Source: Perognathus longimembris pacificus (lineage: Eukaryota; Chordata; Mammalia; Rodentia; Heteromyidae). Taken from it: 64,000 nucleotides of DNA. The DNA lies in NCBI RefSeq assembly GCF_023159225.1, contig NC_063180.1:9421297-9485296 (forward strand). Reading direction: 5' to 3'. The notes beneath the pieces are model-generated. The model was not told the origin of the DNA, did not search any database, and was given only the letters and a program-made list of their open reading frames with translations. Each line of letters opens with the position of its first letter. Position 1 is the first letter of the stretch. Positions 23,095 to 34,523 of the stretch are shown one piece after another. The position numbers were made by a program, and so were the translations under genes.

Positions 23095-25686
23095 CCTATT
23101 TGCTTTTGAGTATCCTTTGATCATTCTTTCGGATAAAATGTTGAAATAATGCCTATGTTAATTGCATAGAAGCATAGATACTTCTTTTTTTCTAACATGT
23201 GATTTTTGTTATTAGCTATAATAATCATCCACTAAGGGCTTCAATGTGCTATGACATAATATATAGCTTTGTACATAAAGAAATTTATATTTAAATAGAT
23301 TTAATAGAGGCATATAGAGGGTAAGAAGAATGATAACAAATGCTAATCTCTCATGGAAGATGACTTTTTAAAAAAATCTGTGTATAAAGTTAAACAAATG
23401 TATAGTCTATAAAGTAATTCAACTGATTATGAAATACAGAGAATAATGATTTAAATAACTGATGCATTTGTCAAAGAAGATTCTTTTGGGGGTTCTATAT
23501 ATATGTTGCCAAAAGGCTGTCTTCATACTTACTATTTATAGAATTTTTGGAGGATAGAATAGTCTATGCTTTAATTTGTACATATTGATATATGTCTATA
23601 TTTTATCACCACATGGTTCCATTCAGATTTGCCCTGGCCTCAGAACTGGAATTGGCATTTCATGAAGGCAGATTGTGGATTTAGTAAACTGATGGCACAT
23701 GTTTAAACTACTTCTTATGACTGGACACAATATAAAATAGGTAACTAAGCCAATTACCCTTCAACATCAGATTTTTGCAATGGAATGACCGTTTTTACAG
23801 TAAATAAATTTTCATTGCAAATGAACCTTGTGTATTTGTCCATCCATTCTTCTGGAACACCTGGCAGGAAAAGCGAAGGACACTGATTCCCCTGGATGGA
23901 AGCCTCTTGCTTCACTGCAGATACTGAAGGCAGGTTTGCCAGAATCTGAGTGATGAAGCTGGAGGTGTATGCAACCAGGCACAACTGTGTGGATTAACTG
24001 CCTGCATTCTCAGTTTCTCCATAACCTTTCAACATTTCCAATTCAATGAAAATCTGCCACATACCAAATGTGGTGCAAGAAGTTTGATATGGTTTTACAA
24101 ATATTTATGAAGGCTGTAATTTGCTTAAGGTATCATTTCTGTTTTCCAATATGGCTTGAAAATGGTGATGACATAGTCTTGCTAGGGAAGTTGTGAGTAG
24201 GTATACCAGCCATGAGCAGTGAAGAATCCTCCACATTCAGAAAAATTGAGAGCTTTGGCAGAGTTACCTCCTCATTAATGAGGTTGTGATGTAAATAAGG
24301 GTTGCAGTGGGTGCTTCCTGAAATGCGGAACAAGACCATGAAGATATTCTTTGGGAGGTATCAGTCTTTGTGATTTTGTGATTTATAACCATTTCTCTGA
24401 TCCCTTCCTTCCTTTTCCCCCACAAGCTCTGATCTGCAGATTAGCTCCTTATTAACTGTCTGCATCATGATCTTCACCCCAGTACCTGCTTTCCTTAAGA
24501 GTTTGACATGCAAAACTATGTCTATCATTTGGGAAATCCTCTACTTTGCTGATTCAGCACTTAGATTTAGTAAAATGACAAGGGATGTTTGTGTCTTGAA
24601 TTAATTCATCATTTATATAGAAATGAAAAAGTTATGAACTGAAACACATTACATGTAAGAAGACAAATAGAGATAGGGTTTTAGCACAGGGGTAGAATGC
24701 CAACACTACAATAAAGTAAGAAAAGATGTTTGATAGTTATGTAGTAAATTGAGACATATGATACAACCAAGGACAAAGCATTGTGAAGAGGGCCATCTAC
24801 TTCAGTATGAATATTGGGAGAGGGTCAACAAGTACCAGTTGAACAAAGTAGAAAGTCAATATGCTACTTCTGGCTGGACATATGCTTAGAGAGGCACACA
24901 GCAGACTCTACCAGCTGGTACAAAAACTGGGCTGATGCTTACATATGCACAGAAGGCCTTGCATCGATATTCTCTGGAAATTCTGCCCCTTTCCTCAGGC
25001 TGTCCATCTGTGACTCACCTCCTATTTCCCCTGGATTAAAATTACAATTGATTGGCACTTCCCACAACTAGACTTGCAGAAGACTTTGGTGTCCATTCTA
25101 AATAAGTAAGAAATGTAGTAGCCTCTGCAATAAAGTCATTACAAACATGATGGAATAGAGTAAAGTCAGGCTACTGACTTCATATCCAAAGGACTAATCC
25201 TGTGTGATTTCTATATCTCTTCATGTTTCTCTTCTCACAGCTCAAAGGTAGCTAATGCCAGTCATTTTAAATGTATGATGATGAGAGTTATTTTGAAACT
25301 GATACAGAGAGCTTTGACACACCCCACTTTCTACTTTAAACTTTCATAGCTTGAAAGATACTTCTCTGATTATTTTATTTTTAAAATCATTATGGTTTTT
25401 CCATAATAAACTACTCCTTTCCCTGATCCCTGTCTCTCTCTCACTCTTAGTGTCTAAAGTGATAGGTTGATTATAGATAGGTAATAATTCACAGACATGC
25501 AAAATGGCTAAAGTAATCACAGTTGAATTCAAATGCAACTCACTTGAAGGAGAATGAAAAACCTCAGAGGTTAAAGAACATTAGTAATTCCCTTAACCAC
25601 ATAAAAATAGGATGACTGTGAACTCTGGAGACCAACTCTGTGGCTTGATTTAAAATAAACAAATAAAAACAAGCAAAAACACATAG
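23095..25686. other. Unassigned sequence, about 2.6 kb
   Basis: No recognised element and no credible gene. The small open frames at 23,754-23,984 and 24,814-25,071 show no known domain and no exon-like context that I can defend. Confidence 0.4.
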
Positions 25687-25700
25687 AAGAATCCACTAGA

Positions 25701-26375
25701 AAATATGGTACATATGCACAATGAAATTCTATGTCTCTATCAGAAAATAATGACATTGACATTGTCCCATTCATAAGGAAATGGAAGGACCTGGAAAAAA
25801 TCATATTAAGTGCAGTGAACCAGACCCAAAGAAACATGATTTCCCTCATTGGAAATAATTAGTACACATCTAAGATATCCTAGCAGAAGATCACAATAGC
25901 TCAATAGCTATGCCCATATGAACACATAAGATGATGATAAGCAAAATAGACTTCAAGTTATGGAAACAAGTGGTATATCATTGTTGTTGCTATTTCCAAC
26001 ATGCTAACTGAAACCGTGCCTGTTTTTCTTTCTTTTCAAATTTCTTTCCTGTAGTCTTTCCCTTGATATCACTGTAACTGAATTTAGTGCCCTGCATATT
26101 GTATATATGTGTACTGGATCTAGGGAAGGAAAAGGGAATACCAAAACTGAGAGACAAAGATAAAACAACAAACCGACGTAACACCAGTACTTACAAAACT
26201 ATATGGTATAAACCAACAGACAACTCATGGCGGGGGAGAGGGGAATGGGCAGGAGGGAGAAATGAGGGAGGAGGTAACAAGTTGGATAAGAAATGTATTC
26301 ATTGCCTTATGTATGAAACTGTAACCCCTCTGTACTTCACTTTGACAATAAAGAAATTAAAATTTAAAAAAAAGC
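25701..26375 (+). mobile_element. 5'-truncated L1 (ORF2 end and full 3' UTR)
   Basis: It begins in the last part of ORF2 (aaatatggtacatatgcaca), passes the ORF2 stop near 25,860, then a complete 3' UTR with a G-rich purine tract at about 26,228-26,280. It ends in caataaagaaatt plus an A-rich tail. It is flanked by a duplication of 14 bases with one mismatch, whose core atccactaga is at 25,691-25,700 and 26,376-26,385. This is a classic target-primed insertion. Confidence 0.94.
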
Positions 26376-26385
26376 ATCCACTAGA

Positions 26386-26994
26386 GTTCACAGTGTCTTA
26401 ACAAAATAAGGTGGTTAAATTTACAGTACACATGAATTTATAATTTCAGAGTTTCAGAATTATAATTGATGTCCCTAAGATGTAGATAGAAACTATATTT
26501 GATAGTATGCTTACAATGTATGGAGCAGATATAAGATAGTGTACTAATAGCTAACAAAAGTAAAAGTTTAAATGTTACCAGTAAACTAAAACTTACAAGT
26601 TAGAACAAAGAAATGGTATTTTTAGACTAAAAAACTAGTAAAGATTATGCTCAAGATAATTGGCTTGGAAGAGATTTAAGCTTTTCTGTACACTGCAAAT
26701 GCTGACATAGAATTATAACTGTTCTAAGAGGTAATTTGCATATGAGACAATTAGCATATATCTGAACACGCAGAAATTTTTTATTTTATTTGGAATACAC
26801 ACACACACACACACACACTCCCACTCCCACCACCATTGCTTCTGCTATTATCAACATGGGGTAATGTTTTATAACAGAGATTATTTATTATAAACTTTTA
26901 TAAAGTCAAACTAGAATGCCCATAAGTGTTTAGTAATTGGCTTAGGGATATGAATACACAATTCACTGAAGAGCAAACCTAAACAGTCAACAAG
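26386..26994. other. Unassigned AT-rich spacer between two L1s
   Basis: No element recognised except a CA repeat at 26,797-26,819. Confidence 0.45.
26797..26819. repeat. (CA)n microsatellite
   Basis: About 11 CA units followed by a CCCACT-type stretch. Confidence 0.88.
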
Positions 26995-27775
26995 TAGATT
27001 ACAAGCAAGACCACACTAAAGCTACCAGCACAACAATGTTTATTGCAGCACAACTTACTATCACTAAAATATGGAACCAACCCAGATGTCTCTCAGCAGA
27101 TGAATGGATCAAGAAAATGTACATATACACCATGGAATTCTATGCCTCTATCAGAAAGAATGACATTGCCCCATTCATAAGGAAATGGAAAGTCTTGGAA
27201 AAAGTCATACTAAGTGAAGTGAGACAGACCCAAAGAAACATTAACTCTATGGTTTCCCTCCTTGGTAATAATTAGTACATGTCTATGATGGTCCTAGCAG
27301 AAGAACACAATAGCTCAATAGCTATGTCCCTATGAACACTTAAGATAAAGCTAACTGAAATGAACTCCAAGTTATGGAAATAAGTGGTTTATCATTGCTG
27401 TTGTTATTTTCAACATACCATGTGAAGACATGCGTTTGTCTTTTGTCTTTCTTCTCCATGGTTTTACCCCTGATGTCACTGTAACTGACTTTGTTACGCT
27501 GTATATTGTATATACATGTAATGGAACTAGGGAAGGGAAGGAGAATATCAAAATGGAGAGACAAAGGATAAAATGAAACTAATTCAACAGTGATACTTAC
27601 AAAACTATATGCTATAAACAAACTGTACAACTCAAGGAGGGCGGGAATTGGGGAGGGGGAAAGGGGGGAGAAGGTAACAAGTTGGATAAGAAATTTACTA
27701 TTGCCTTATGTATGAAATTGTAACCCTTCCATACATCACTGATACAATAAATAAATTAATTAAAATAAAAAAATT
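26995..27775 (+). mobile_element. 5'-truncated L1 (ORF2 C-terminus and 3' UTR)
   Basis: The open frame 27,036-27,275 is the ORF2 C-terminal end, with the block WNQPRCLSADEWIKKMYIY, stopping just after a VSLLGNN block. The 3' UTR follows, with a G-rich purine tract at about 27,637-27,675 and an AATAAA signal in the tail near 27,745. It parallels the copy at 25.7 kb but extends about 120 bases further 5'. The A-rich tail hides the duplication. Confidence 0.92.
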
Positions 27776-27885
27776 ATGTACCCTCAACTCTAATCAATGG
27801 TCTGAGAAATAAAATTATTCATCACAGTTTTTGGTAACATAAGTAGTAAGATTTCTAATATGCAGAATTCAGATTTTGTAACCAC

Positions 27886-28080
27886 GGGGGGCTGAGAATG
27901 TGGCTTAGTGATAGTGTTTGCTGAGCATGCATGAAGCCCTGGGTTTGATTCCTCAGTTCCACATAAACAGAAAAAGCCAAAGTGTTGCTGTAGCTCAATT
28001 GGTTGGGCATGAGCTTTGAACAAAAAGCTCAGGGACAGTGCCCAGCCCCTGACTTCAAGCCCTAGGACTGGCAAAAACAA
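27886..28080 (+). mobile_element. Dimeric ID-type SINE, older variant
   Basis: The left half differs from the young copies: it reads gaatgtggcttagtgatag, then gggtttgattcctcag, then cacataaacagaaaaagcc. The copies at 36,602 and 61,606 share this variant. The right module ends ccctaggactggcaaaaa. It is likely an older subfamily. Confidence 0.88.
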
Positions 28081-29547
28081 AACAAAACAATATCAGTTTT
28101 GCATCCATGGTGGCCCCGTAAACTTGTCTCCACTTGAGACATACATCCATCTACCCCTCCCCCAGAGACAGAGGTGATTAATTTGGTAAATATATTAGCT
28201 GTCTCTGTATCCATGTATAGGTCCGAGTTAAGTTTCTGGAAACTCAGTTACTTTCAGTTATCTCTGGCCTAATAAACATTTTATCGTCCCATATAGTTGC
28301 TTGGAATGTAGCCTGCGTGTTCTTCATTCCACTAACCCAGAGCAATGCATACTGTAGGTGCTGACTTCTGTAAAACCTAACAGTCAGCAATATAAATTTG
28401 TAACTGAGCCATACATAGAAAACAAAATCACACAGATGCCAAATATTCCATAGGGCCTGATTCTTCTTCCTTCTTCCAGGGGAAAAACCAATGGAGGAAT
28501 AAGCACATTCAAGACATTCCACAGGCTCTTTCTCATTCTTAGTCCCTATCTCCTGTTTGCCATCCCTGTCACTTCTGCAGTTCTTTCCAGGCTCCCTACC
28601 CTGTCTTAGGCCTGTGAATGACACACTTCTTCTGGTACATGTTTTGTTTTCATTTTCTGACATGAGCTCACATTCAAACCCAGCCCTTCCCTCTCCCAAG
28701 CTCTTCTAGAGAGTGACTAATTTGGTTTCTGGTCATTCTCATGAGAAAGAACTTAAGACCCATTGAAGAAAAACACTAACAATAAAGGTTAGTTACAACA
28801 AACAATCATAGTAGAACTGGAACATCAAAATCTTTCAAGAAATGCTTGTTGAACCCTAATACTCTAAAGAGAAAATACAGTTCATTGTTTTTGGAAACCC
28901 TCTTATATGAACAATGATGAAAGAGTTATTAAGCAGGGAGATGCTTTGCAAGCTCCCTCCTAACCTGCTAAGTGCCAATCTGGGGTATCAGGCCATTGTC
29001 ACAACTAATAGGAGCTATGTCTCTCCTGAGGCCTGATCCAAAGGATCCAAAGTCAGCTGATATCCCCCAGGACCCCCTGGCACACACATACACTGCTCCC
29101 TCCATTCAGCTTCTCCATGTGCCTTTGTTATCTTGCTACCAGGCAGAGAACTACTTGCAGGAAAATTCACTACATCATAAATTCATAACCCATTTTTCTC
29201 TGTATGCTCTGACCAACTTATGATATTGGTAATTAAAACTTTATGCAGACTTATAGTCATTGAGACAGGTTGATTCAGTGCTGGCTGTAGAGCACTATAA
29301 ATCACTGTAGCTTATTGAATAATTGGACCCTAATAATTATTCTATTAATGTTAAGAATGGCTAGCACTGGGCAAAAGTACCCTGCAGACACATTCTTCTT
29401 TTAGGGCCTCATATTGAGCTGTATTGACCTTTTATACCTGCCTTTACCTGAGTGTCACTGTTTCATTTTTTCCACTTTGTTCCCAAGATATGTTTAGTTT
29501 CAAGTTCCTTCTTTTTGTGATGGGGGTAAATATAGTTCTATCTACAT
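28081..29547. other. Unassigned sequence with a 151-codon minus-strand open frame
   Basis: The open frame at 28,244-28,699 is the longest one outside repeats, but its composition is unremarkable and I recognise no domain. It has no visible splice-site context or promoter. I treat it as chance. The rest shows no element. Confidence 0.35.
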
Positions 29548-29880
29548 ATTTTTTAATTTTTCATATTTGTTGTTAAGGTAAAGGTAGTGAGTACATATCT
29601 TGTTCAACTTGTTACCTTCCTCTCTCATTTTTCCCACCTCCCCTCCTTCCCAGTTACCCCCCCCCCCAACCCAAGTTGTACAGTTAGGTTACAACATATT
29701 ATCTTGTAAGTATTCTGTTGCACTGATTTGACTTTTACCCTTTGTCTCACCATTTTAATGTTCCCTTCCCTGCCCTAATTCAGACAGACACATATAAAAT
29801 AATCAGGGTATCAGAATCAAATACAGTGACAACAGGGACTAAATCATAGGGAAGATGAACAGAAGAAAAAAATTGTAAGT
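29548..29880 (-). mobile_element. Older L1 3' end
   Basis: Antisense L1 3' UTR: a pyrimidine-rich tract including a C-run at about 29,657-29,667, then a stretch parallel to 5000-5240. It ends in agaagaaaaaaattg near 29,875. It may continue into the unassigned sequence to the right. Confidence 0.7.
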
Positions 29881-31302
29881 TCCTTCTTTAATGGGAGCTT
29901 CCAGGTCCCACTAACCTACGTTTATATGGAGAGCTGTTTGTGTAGTCTATCCCATAATAATCTGAGTTCTAGTCTGTGTAGTACCTAGTGATTATATAGG
30001 TGCTAACTACATGTTTTACTACAGTGGACTCTGCCTTTAGGGTCTAGTTTATCTGTACAGCTTACACCTCATTGACACAGCTACTTTTCAATTTCTTCTA
30101 GAGGTACCTGAGACAATTTGATATTCTAGGGGTATTCACATAGGTCTGGTCTTTGTAGTATGACACTAACATATAGATCTGATATTTCATGGCTGCTGTG
30201 CAATTCTAGATGTTTCTTAGCATTTCAATCTCAACATTTCTATCAACACGAGGGATATTATGTTGATATGGCTAAGTTTTTGTCTTGGCCTTTGATTTGT
30301 TTCCTAAATTCTTTGGTCCTTTTCTTTGTTTTTAGCTATGAAATGGAGAAAAGAATACATAACTCATAGATCTTTTTGTTCTTTTAATGTGGATAAGAAT
30401 GAAACAATACACCCATAGGTCCTGTCAAGAATATGAGAGTAATACATTGTTTTTGCTATTTTTGTCTTGTTACAATTTTGGTGATTGATGTGGGGTTATG
30501 TTTTGCTAGTTGAAGAACATCTAATATGAAAGTTTTCATAGTCCTTAAAAGGACAAACAGGAAATGATATATTTAAATATCAAGACAAAATATCTTGAAG
30601 CAAGCTTTAAAAGCCTTTCTGATAGTTCAGAGAGATGTAATTGTGTTGCTAGAGAATTCATGTATAGTCAGAATAGTCATTTCTATAAGGTAGATGGCAA
30701 AACATGGAGAGAGCATTGGAAATATCAGGGTGTAACCTGGAGGCCTAAGGGTAAATCTCACACACAAATCTGAGATTAAGTTCCTACTCAGCTCTTCACA
30801 ATGGAACATAACACAAGGTGCAGAGGACAAAACCTTACTTGGTAGTATTGTGTAAGAATGGACCTGAGGGAAGTATTGTGCATGGATGAACTTGGAGAAT
30901 TTCCTGATATTCCTCATGAGCACATAAAGTTTAGGTGGCTTCTCAAGGCTTAGGGGATTTACAGTGCTAACATTCTTTATAAAGCCAAGGTCTAAAACCA
31001 AATAAAATGAAATGTCAAGGCTTTTGAATTATCTCCAGTTTTTATTTATCTTAGTCTTATAGCTATATTATTAGAAATCTTTCATCGTTATATAATTCAA
31101 TTACTTTTATTTAGCTGTGTTTCTTTTGTGCAAACATAATTGGGGAAGAATGTTAGTTCACATGTTGGGAATGGGTAATCTCAGGTGACCAATGTGTGAT
31201 TCATCATAACAATAATATAATAGCTAATTGAAAGTGAACCTGAGAGTTATGCTATAATATAGTTTAGTTCAGACAATAAAATATAGAATCAGGAGAGACT
31301 AG
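29881..31302. other. Unassigned AT-rich sequence
   Basis: Possibly further diverged L1 3' UTR at its left edge, but I cannot support it. The minus-strand open frame at 30,627-31,001 has no recognised domain. Confidence 0.35.
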
Positions 31303-31524
31303 CAGGGTATAGGTTGTCTCACACTCATAATCTTAGTCACTCAGGAGGCTGAGATCTGAGGATTGTTGTTCAAAGGCAGCCCAGGCAGGAAAATCTGTGA
31401 GGCACTTACTACCAATTAACCACCCAAAAGCTAGAAGTAGAACTGTGGCTTAAGTGGTACAATGCTAGCCGTAAGTAAGAAAGCTCAGGGACAGCACCCA
31501 GGTCCTGAATTAAAGCCCTGGAAC

Positions 31525-31527
<3 letters not shown>
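31303..31527 (+). mobile_element. SINE, Alu-like head joined to the shared right module
   Basis: The Alu-like phrase cactcaggaggctgagatct is well preserved, followed by the middle tgtgaggcacttactacca. The right module ends in aaagccctggaaccagcaca and leads directly into a CA repeat. Confidence 0.85.

Positions 31528-31579
<52 letters not shown>
31528..31579. repeat. (CA)n microsatellite at a SINE tail
   Basis: About 26 uninterrupted CA units, long enough to be polymorphic. Confidence 0.95.
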
Positions 31580-31580
<1 letters not shown>

Positions 31581-31582
<2 letters not shown>

Positions 31583-31676
31583 GCAATAAGAATGGAAAAG
31601 AGAAAAGAAAGGAAAAAGGGAAGAAAGAGAGAGAAAGAGGAAGGGAGGGAAAGAAGGAAGGAGGGAGGGAGGGATG
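31581..31676. repeat. Purine-only tract (GAAA/GGGA)
   Basis: Nearly pure A/G for about 95 bases directly after the CA repeat. Together they form a composite microsatellite of about 150 bases. Confidence 0.85.
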
Positions 31677-32534
31677 TGATGAAAGACTAATATTAAGTGA
31701 ATTGAAAGAACAGATAGGATTGTGACAGGTAGAGAGGACTGAGAAATGGACAGTTCAGGGCACAGTAATTGACTTTTAGATTGAATTATATTGGAAATAA
31801 TTCCTTCCATCTTTCTAGATTTGTGACTCTTCCATAAATTCTTTATTTTTATGTCACTAATATAGTTTGTAAGTAGTTCATTATTATTGTTGCCACAAAC
31901 ACTGTGTTGTGTTTGATTAGCTTATGTCACTTATTAACGTTCCTTCAATGTAAATTTCAGCTCACAATAAATAGTGAGAGCAAAAGTGAGCAATTGACAA
32001 GAAATAATGATCAGGAAATGCATAAATCTGTAATAACAATCCAGGAATATTATTCTCTTTGTTACTTCAGCTGTGCTTCTAATCTTTCATTAATAGTATT
32101 ACATTCTACCTCACAAATATCTTATTAAATCATCCCTCAACTATCTTTATTGCTTTAACTATTTCTGATTTCACAAGTTTGATTTTTCTTTTTTCACATT
32201 TAACATCACGGGTGCAAAATAATAACACATGATATCTGAATATTGTTAAAATAATTCATTGGTTTGATCCTTCATTGTATCATGACTGGATAATTCTACA
32301 GTAATGGATTTGGGGTATGTAATGTATGGCAACTATCTGACATATAAACATTTGCTAAATTTAAAGGAAATAAACTGATCCTATAGAAATATGACTGGTG
32401 TTAAAGCAAAATGGGCAGTAATTTAAAAAATCACTTCAATATTTACCATTTACAAAATATTTTCCATGTGCTACAGCTATTGTTAATCTATAAAATCGTT
32501 TGATTAATTTTCTAATTGTACATATTAAGACAGT
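31677..32534. other. Unassigned AT-rich sequence
   Basis: Nothing recognised on either strand. Confidence 0.45.
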
Positions 32535-32572
32535 CGTGTGTGTGTGTTTGTGTGTGTGTGTGTGTCTGTGTT
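32535..32572. repeat. (GT)n microsatellite, interrupted
   Basis: GT units interrupted by single T and C changes. It sits at the tail end of the minus-strand SINE that follows. Confidence 0.88.
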
Positions 32573-32574
32573 TG

Positions 32575-32795
32575 CTGCTACTAAGCCTTAAAGGCATGAT
32601 CTCATGCTGTCATTTGGCTTTTTTGCTCAAGGATGGCACTGTACCACTTGAGCCACACTCCTGTTTTTGCTGGTCGAATGGAGATAAGAGTCTTTGGGAC
32701 ATCCCTGCCCAGTCTGGCTTTAACCTTTGATTCTCAGATCTCAGCCTGGTAGCTAGTATTATAGACATGAGCCACTTGTGCCTAGATTCAGTCTG
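32575..32795 (-). mobile_element. SINE, Alu-like head joined to the shared right module, old copy
   Basis: Antisense right module (ttgctcaaggatggcactgt; accacttgagccacac), gataagagtctttgggac in the middle, and a degraded Alu-like end near agacatgagccacttgtgcc. Confidence 0.8.
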
Positions 32796-33073
32796 AATAT
32801 TTTGAGTGTATTGACCCACTCTTTCTCTATTTGTCTGCCTCCTATCCTCTGACTTCCATACCTCTGATAAAACACATTTAATTTTAAATAAGTCAATAAA
32901 TGTAAAAAACATTTACATAAAAAAGATGAATGAATGTATAACTGTAGACCCTAGGATTGTAGAGCCAGAAGGACTTCATATTGTACTAAGACCCGATTCT
33001 GTACCTGACTGTACTTACTGTAAATCCTACCCCTCACCCCTCCCTTCCCGGTAAAGACCAACTCCAACCATGA

Positions 33074-33175
33074 GTTATGAGTGGAATTTTCAGTATCTAA
33101 TCGTGAGTGTGATTTCCAGTATTTGTGAGAGGGATTTCCAGTATCCAATTGTGAGTGCAATTTCCAAAATCTAGT
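33074..33175 (+). repeat. Imperfect tandem repeats in LTR U3
   Basis: Three to four copies of a unit of about 30 bases with the core gatttccagtat and gtgagtg. Direct repeats in this part of U3 are the usual place for retroviral enhancers; enhancer activity here is inference. Confidence 0.75.
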
Positions 33176-33406
33176 AAAAACCCTGTAGCTGTGCACACAT
33201 CCCCCTTGCTACAACCCTCTGGCTTAACCAATCAATTTTAAATGCATCAGTCCCTTGATCTGACCAATGACCCTTTCCAGATTCCTTCCCGCCACCAAAT
33301 GCGCCAAACATGCTTTAGGATTATTTTTTAATTTTCCCGCGGTGTGTGTTGATTTGTTGAAGGATGCTATGATGTATGCTAAGTCCCTGCCTTCCCCCAA
33401 AAAATG

Positions 33407-33493
33407 TATAAAACAGCTGGGAGCCCCAAGCTCAGGGCCTCTTGTGTTACCAGCATGCTGATTGCGCAGAGGACCAAGCTAGCTCGAAATAAA
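33407..33493 (+). promoter_or_regulatory. LTR core promoter and polyadenylation signal
   Basis: TATAAAA at 33,407-33,413, then AATAAA at 33,488-33,493, about 80 bases apart. This spacing is normal for the U3/R region of a retroviral LTR. Confidence 0.75.
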
Positions 33494-33568
33494 CGCCCTT
33501 TTTGCTGCTTGCATTGGTCTTGGTCTCTGGAGGTCTTTAGGGGGATCCGAACTCAAGCATTTCAGGAT

Positions 33569-34052
33569 GAGGTACTAATTTGCATATCGTCAGTGTTATT
33601 GCTATTTTAAAGGTGAAGATTATATCCCATTATTTTAATTTGAATTTCTCTGATTAGATGAGTTGGAAGTCTTTCATATGATTATTAGCTATTTGTATAT
33701 TCTCTTTTGTGAATTATCTTTCACTAGTGATAAATTAAAGTTTTTATTTAATTTCAATTCTATAATCTCTTTAGAGAGTGTAGTCATTAACCTTTCATTT
33801 AACATGACATTTTTTACAAATATAATTTTCCAGTTTGTTGATTATCTTTAAAGTATGTTTAAAATACCTTTTGAAGTACAGATTTAGTAAATATTTTGAA
33901 CCAAATCTATCAGGCTTTCATCTTGATGACTTATTCTGTTATTTTAAATGGTAATACTTTTCATATTTGTTTTAAAATATTATTTCATAATAAAAACTCA
34001 TTATTTTAGAAGTGATTTAATTACAGTATTATTTCTGCATTAATTTTGATAG
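33569..34052. other. Unassigned AT-rich spacer between two LTRs
   Basis: Very AT-rich, with no retroviral coding remnant. It does not link the two LTRs as one provirus: their sequences and duplications differ. Confidence 0.5.
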
Positions 34053-34254
34053 CTCATCTGTGGAAGGACGACATTCCTCTGACCAGTGGGGCAACTTAGC
34101 CTCAGCATGAAATTCCGACGCCTTTTCCTGGAACACCAAAGGGCCAGTGGGGTGAAACTCCCACTAAGGAATTTCCTCTGTTTGTAGGCCAAAGAAAGCC
34201 ACTCTGTGATGAGATTTTCCTTCCCTGAATAGAAAGTTCCTGGGTTGTAGTGTC

Positions 34255-34370
34255 TGCCCAACTACTCCAGAGAAGGGCTTTTACAAGTTTGCCCAACTAC
34301 TCCGTAGAAGGGTTTTTATAGATTGTATTGTTTGCCCAACTACTCTGGGAAAGGGTTTTCACAGTATTAG
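34255..34370 (+). repeat. Three tandem repeats in LTR U3
   Basis: Units start at 34,255, 34,290 and 34,333 with the shared core tgcccaactactc and a following gaaggg-ttt block. The spacing is 35 and 43 bases. Confidence 0.85.
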
Positions 34371-34495
34371 GGAATTCTATTGTCAAGACAATTGAGCTTT
34401 GCGGAAGGATCTTTTGTTGTGACGATATCCATGGTATGAATGGAGTGGCAAATCGTTCTGTTTTGCTCTTGGAATTATGAATTGATCTCTAACCC

Positions 34496-34523
34496 TATAT
34501 AACCCTGACACCCCAAAAATAAA
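34496..34523 (+). promoter_or_regulatory. LTR TATA box and polyadenylation signal
   Basis: TATATAA at 34,496-34,502, followed only 15 bases later by AATAAA at 34,518-34,523. If TATA sets the transcription start, the AATAAA lies at or before the start, so the 5' copy would not end the transcript. That arrangement is known in some class II LTRs. Confidence 0.65.

Larger units (their letters stand above)
32958..33564 (+). mobile_element. Solo LTR of a gammaretrovirus-like (ERV1-type) element
   Basis: It begins TGTAGAG and ends CATTTCA, flanked by a 4-base duplication ggat at 32,954-32,957 and 33,565-33,568. In order it contains a U3 with tandem repeats (about 33,074-33,175), CCAAT-like boxes around 33,226-33,270, a TATAAAA at 33,407-33,413, and an AATAAA at 33,488-33,493 followed by a short U5. 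No internal retroviral sequence adjoins either side, so this is a solo LTR left by recombination between two LTRs. A 4-base duplication fits class I elements. The family name cannot be given from sequence alone. Confidence 0.82.

Noticed and set aside
28244..28699. A host exon or single-exon gene
   Set aside because: No recognised domain, no supported splice sites or promoter and no conservation data. It is kept only as a low-interest finding.
31409..31810. 133-codon minus-strand open frame
   Set aside because: It consists of a CA repeat (VCVCVC), a pyrimidine tract and a SINE read in reverse.
34255..34370. Regularly spaced repeats resembling a CRISPR array
   Set aside because: Only three imperfect units with uneven spacing inside a retroviral LTR; the genome is mammalian and no cas-like gene is present.
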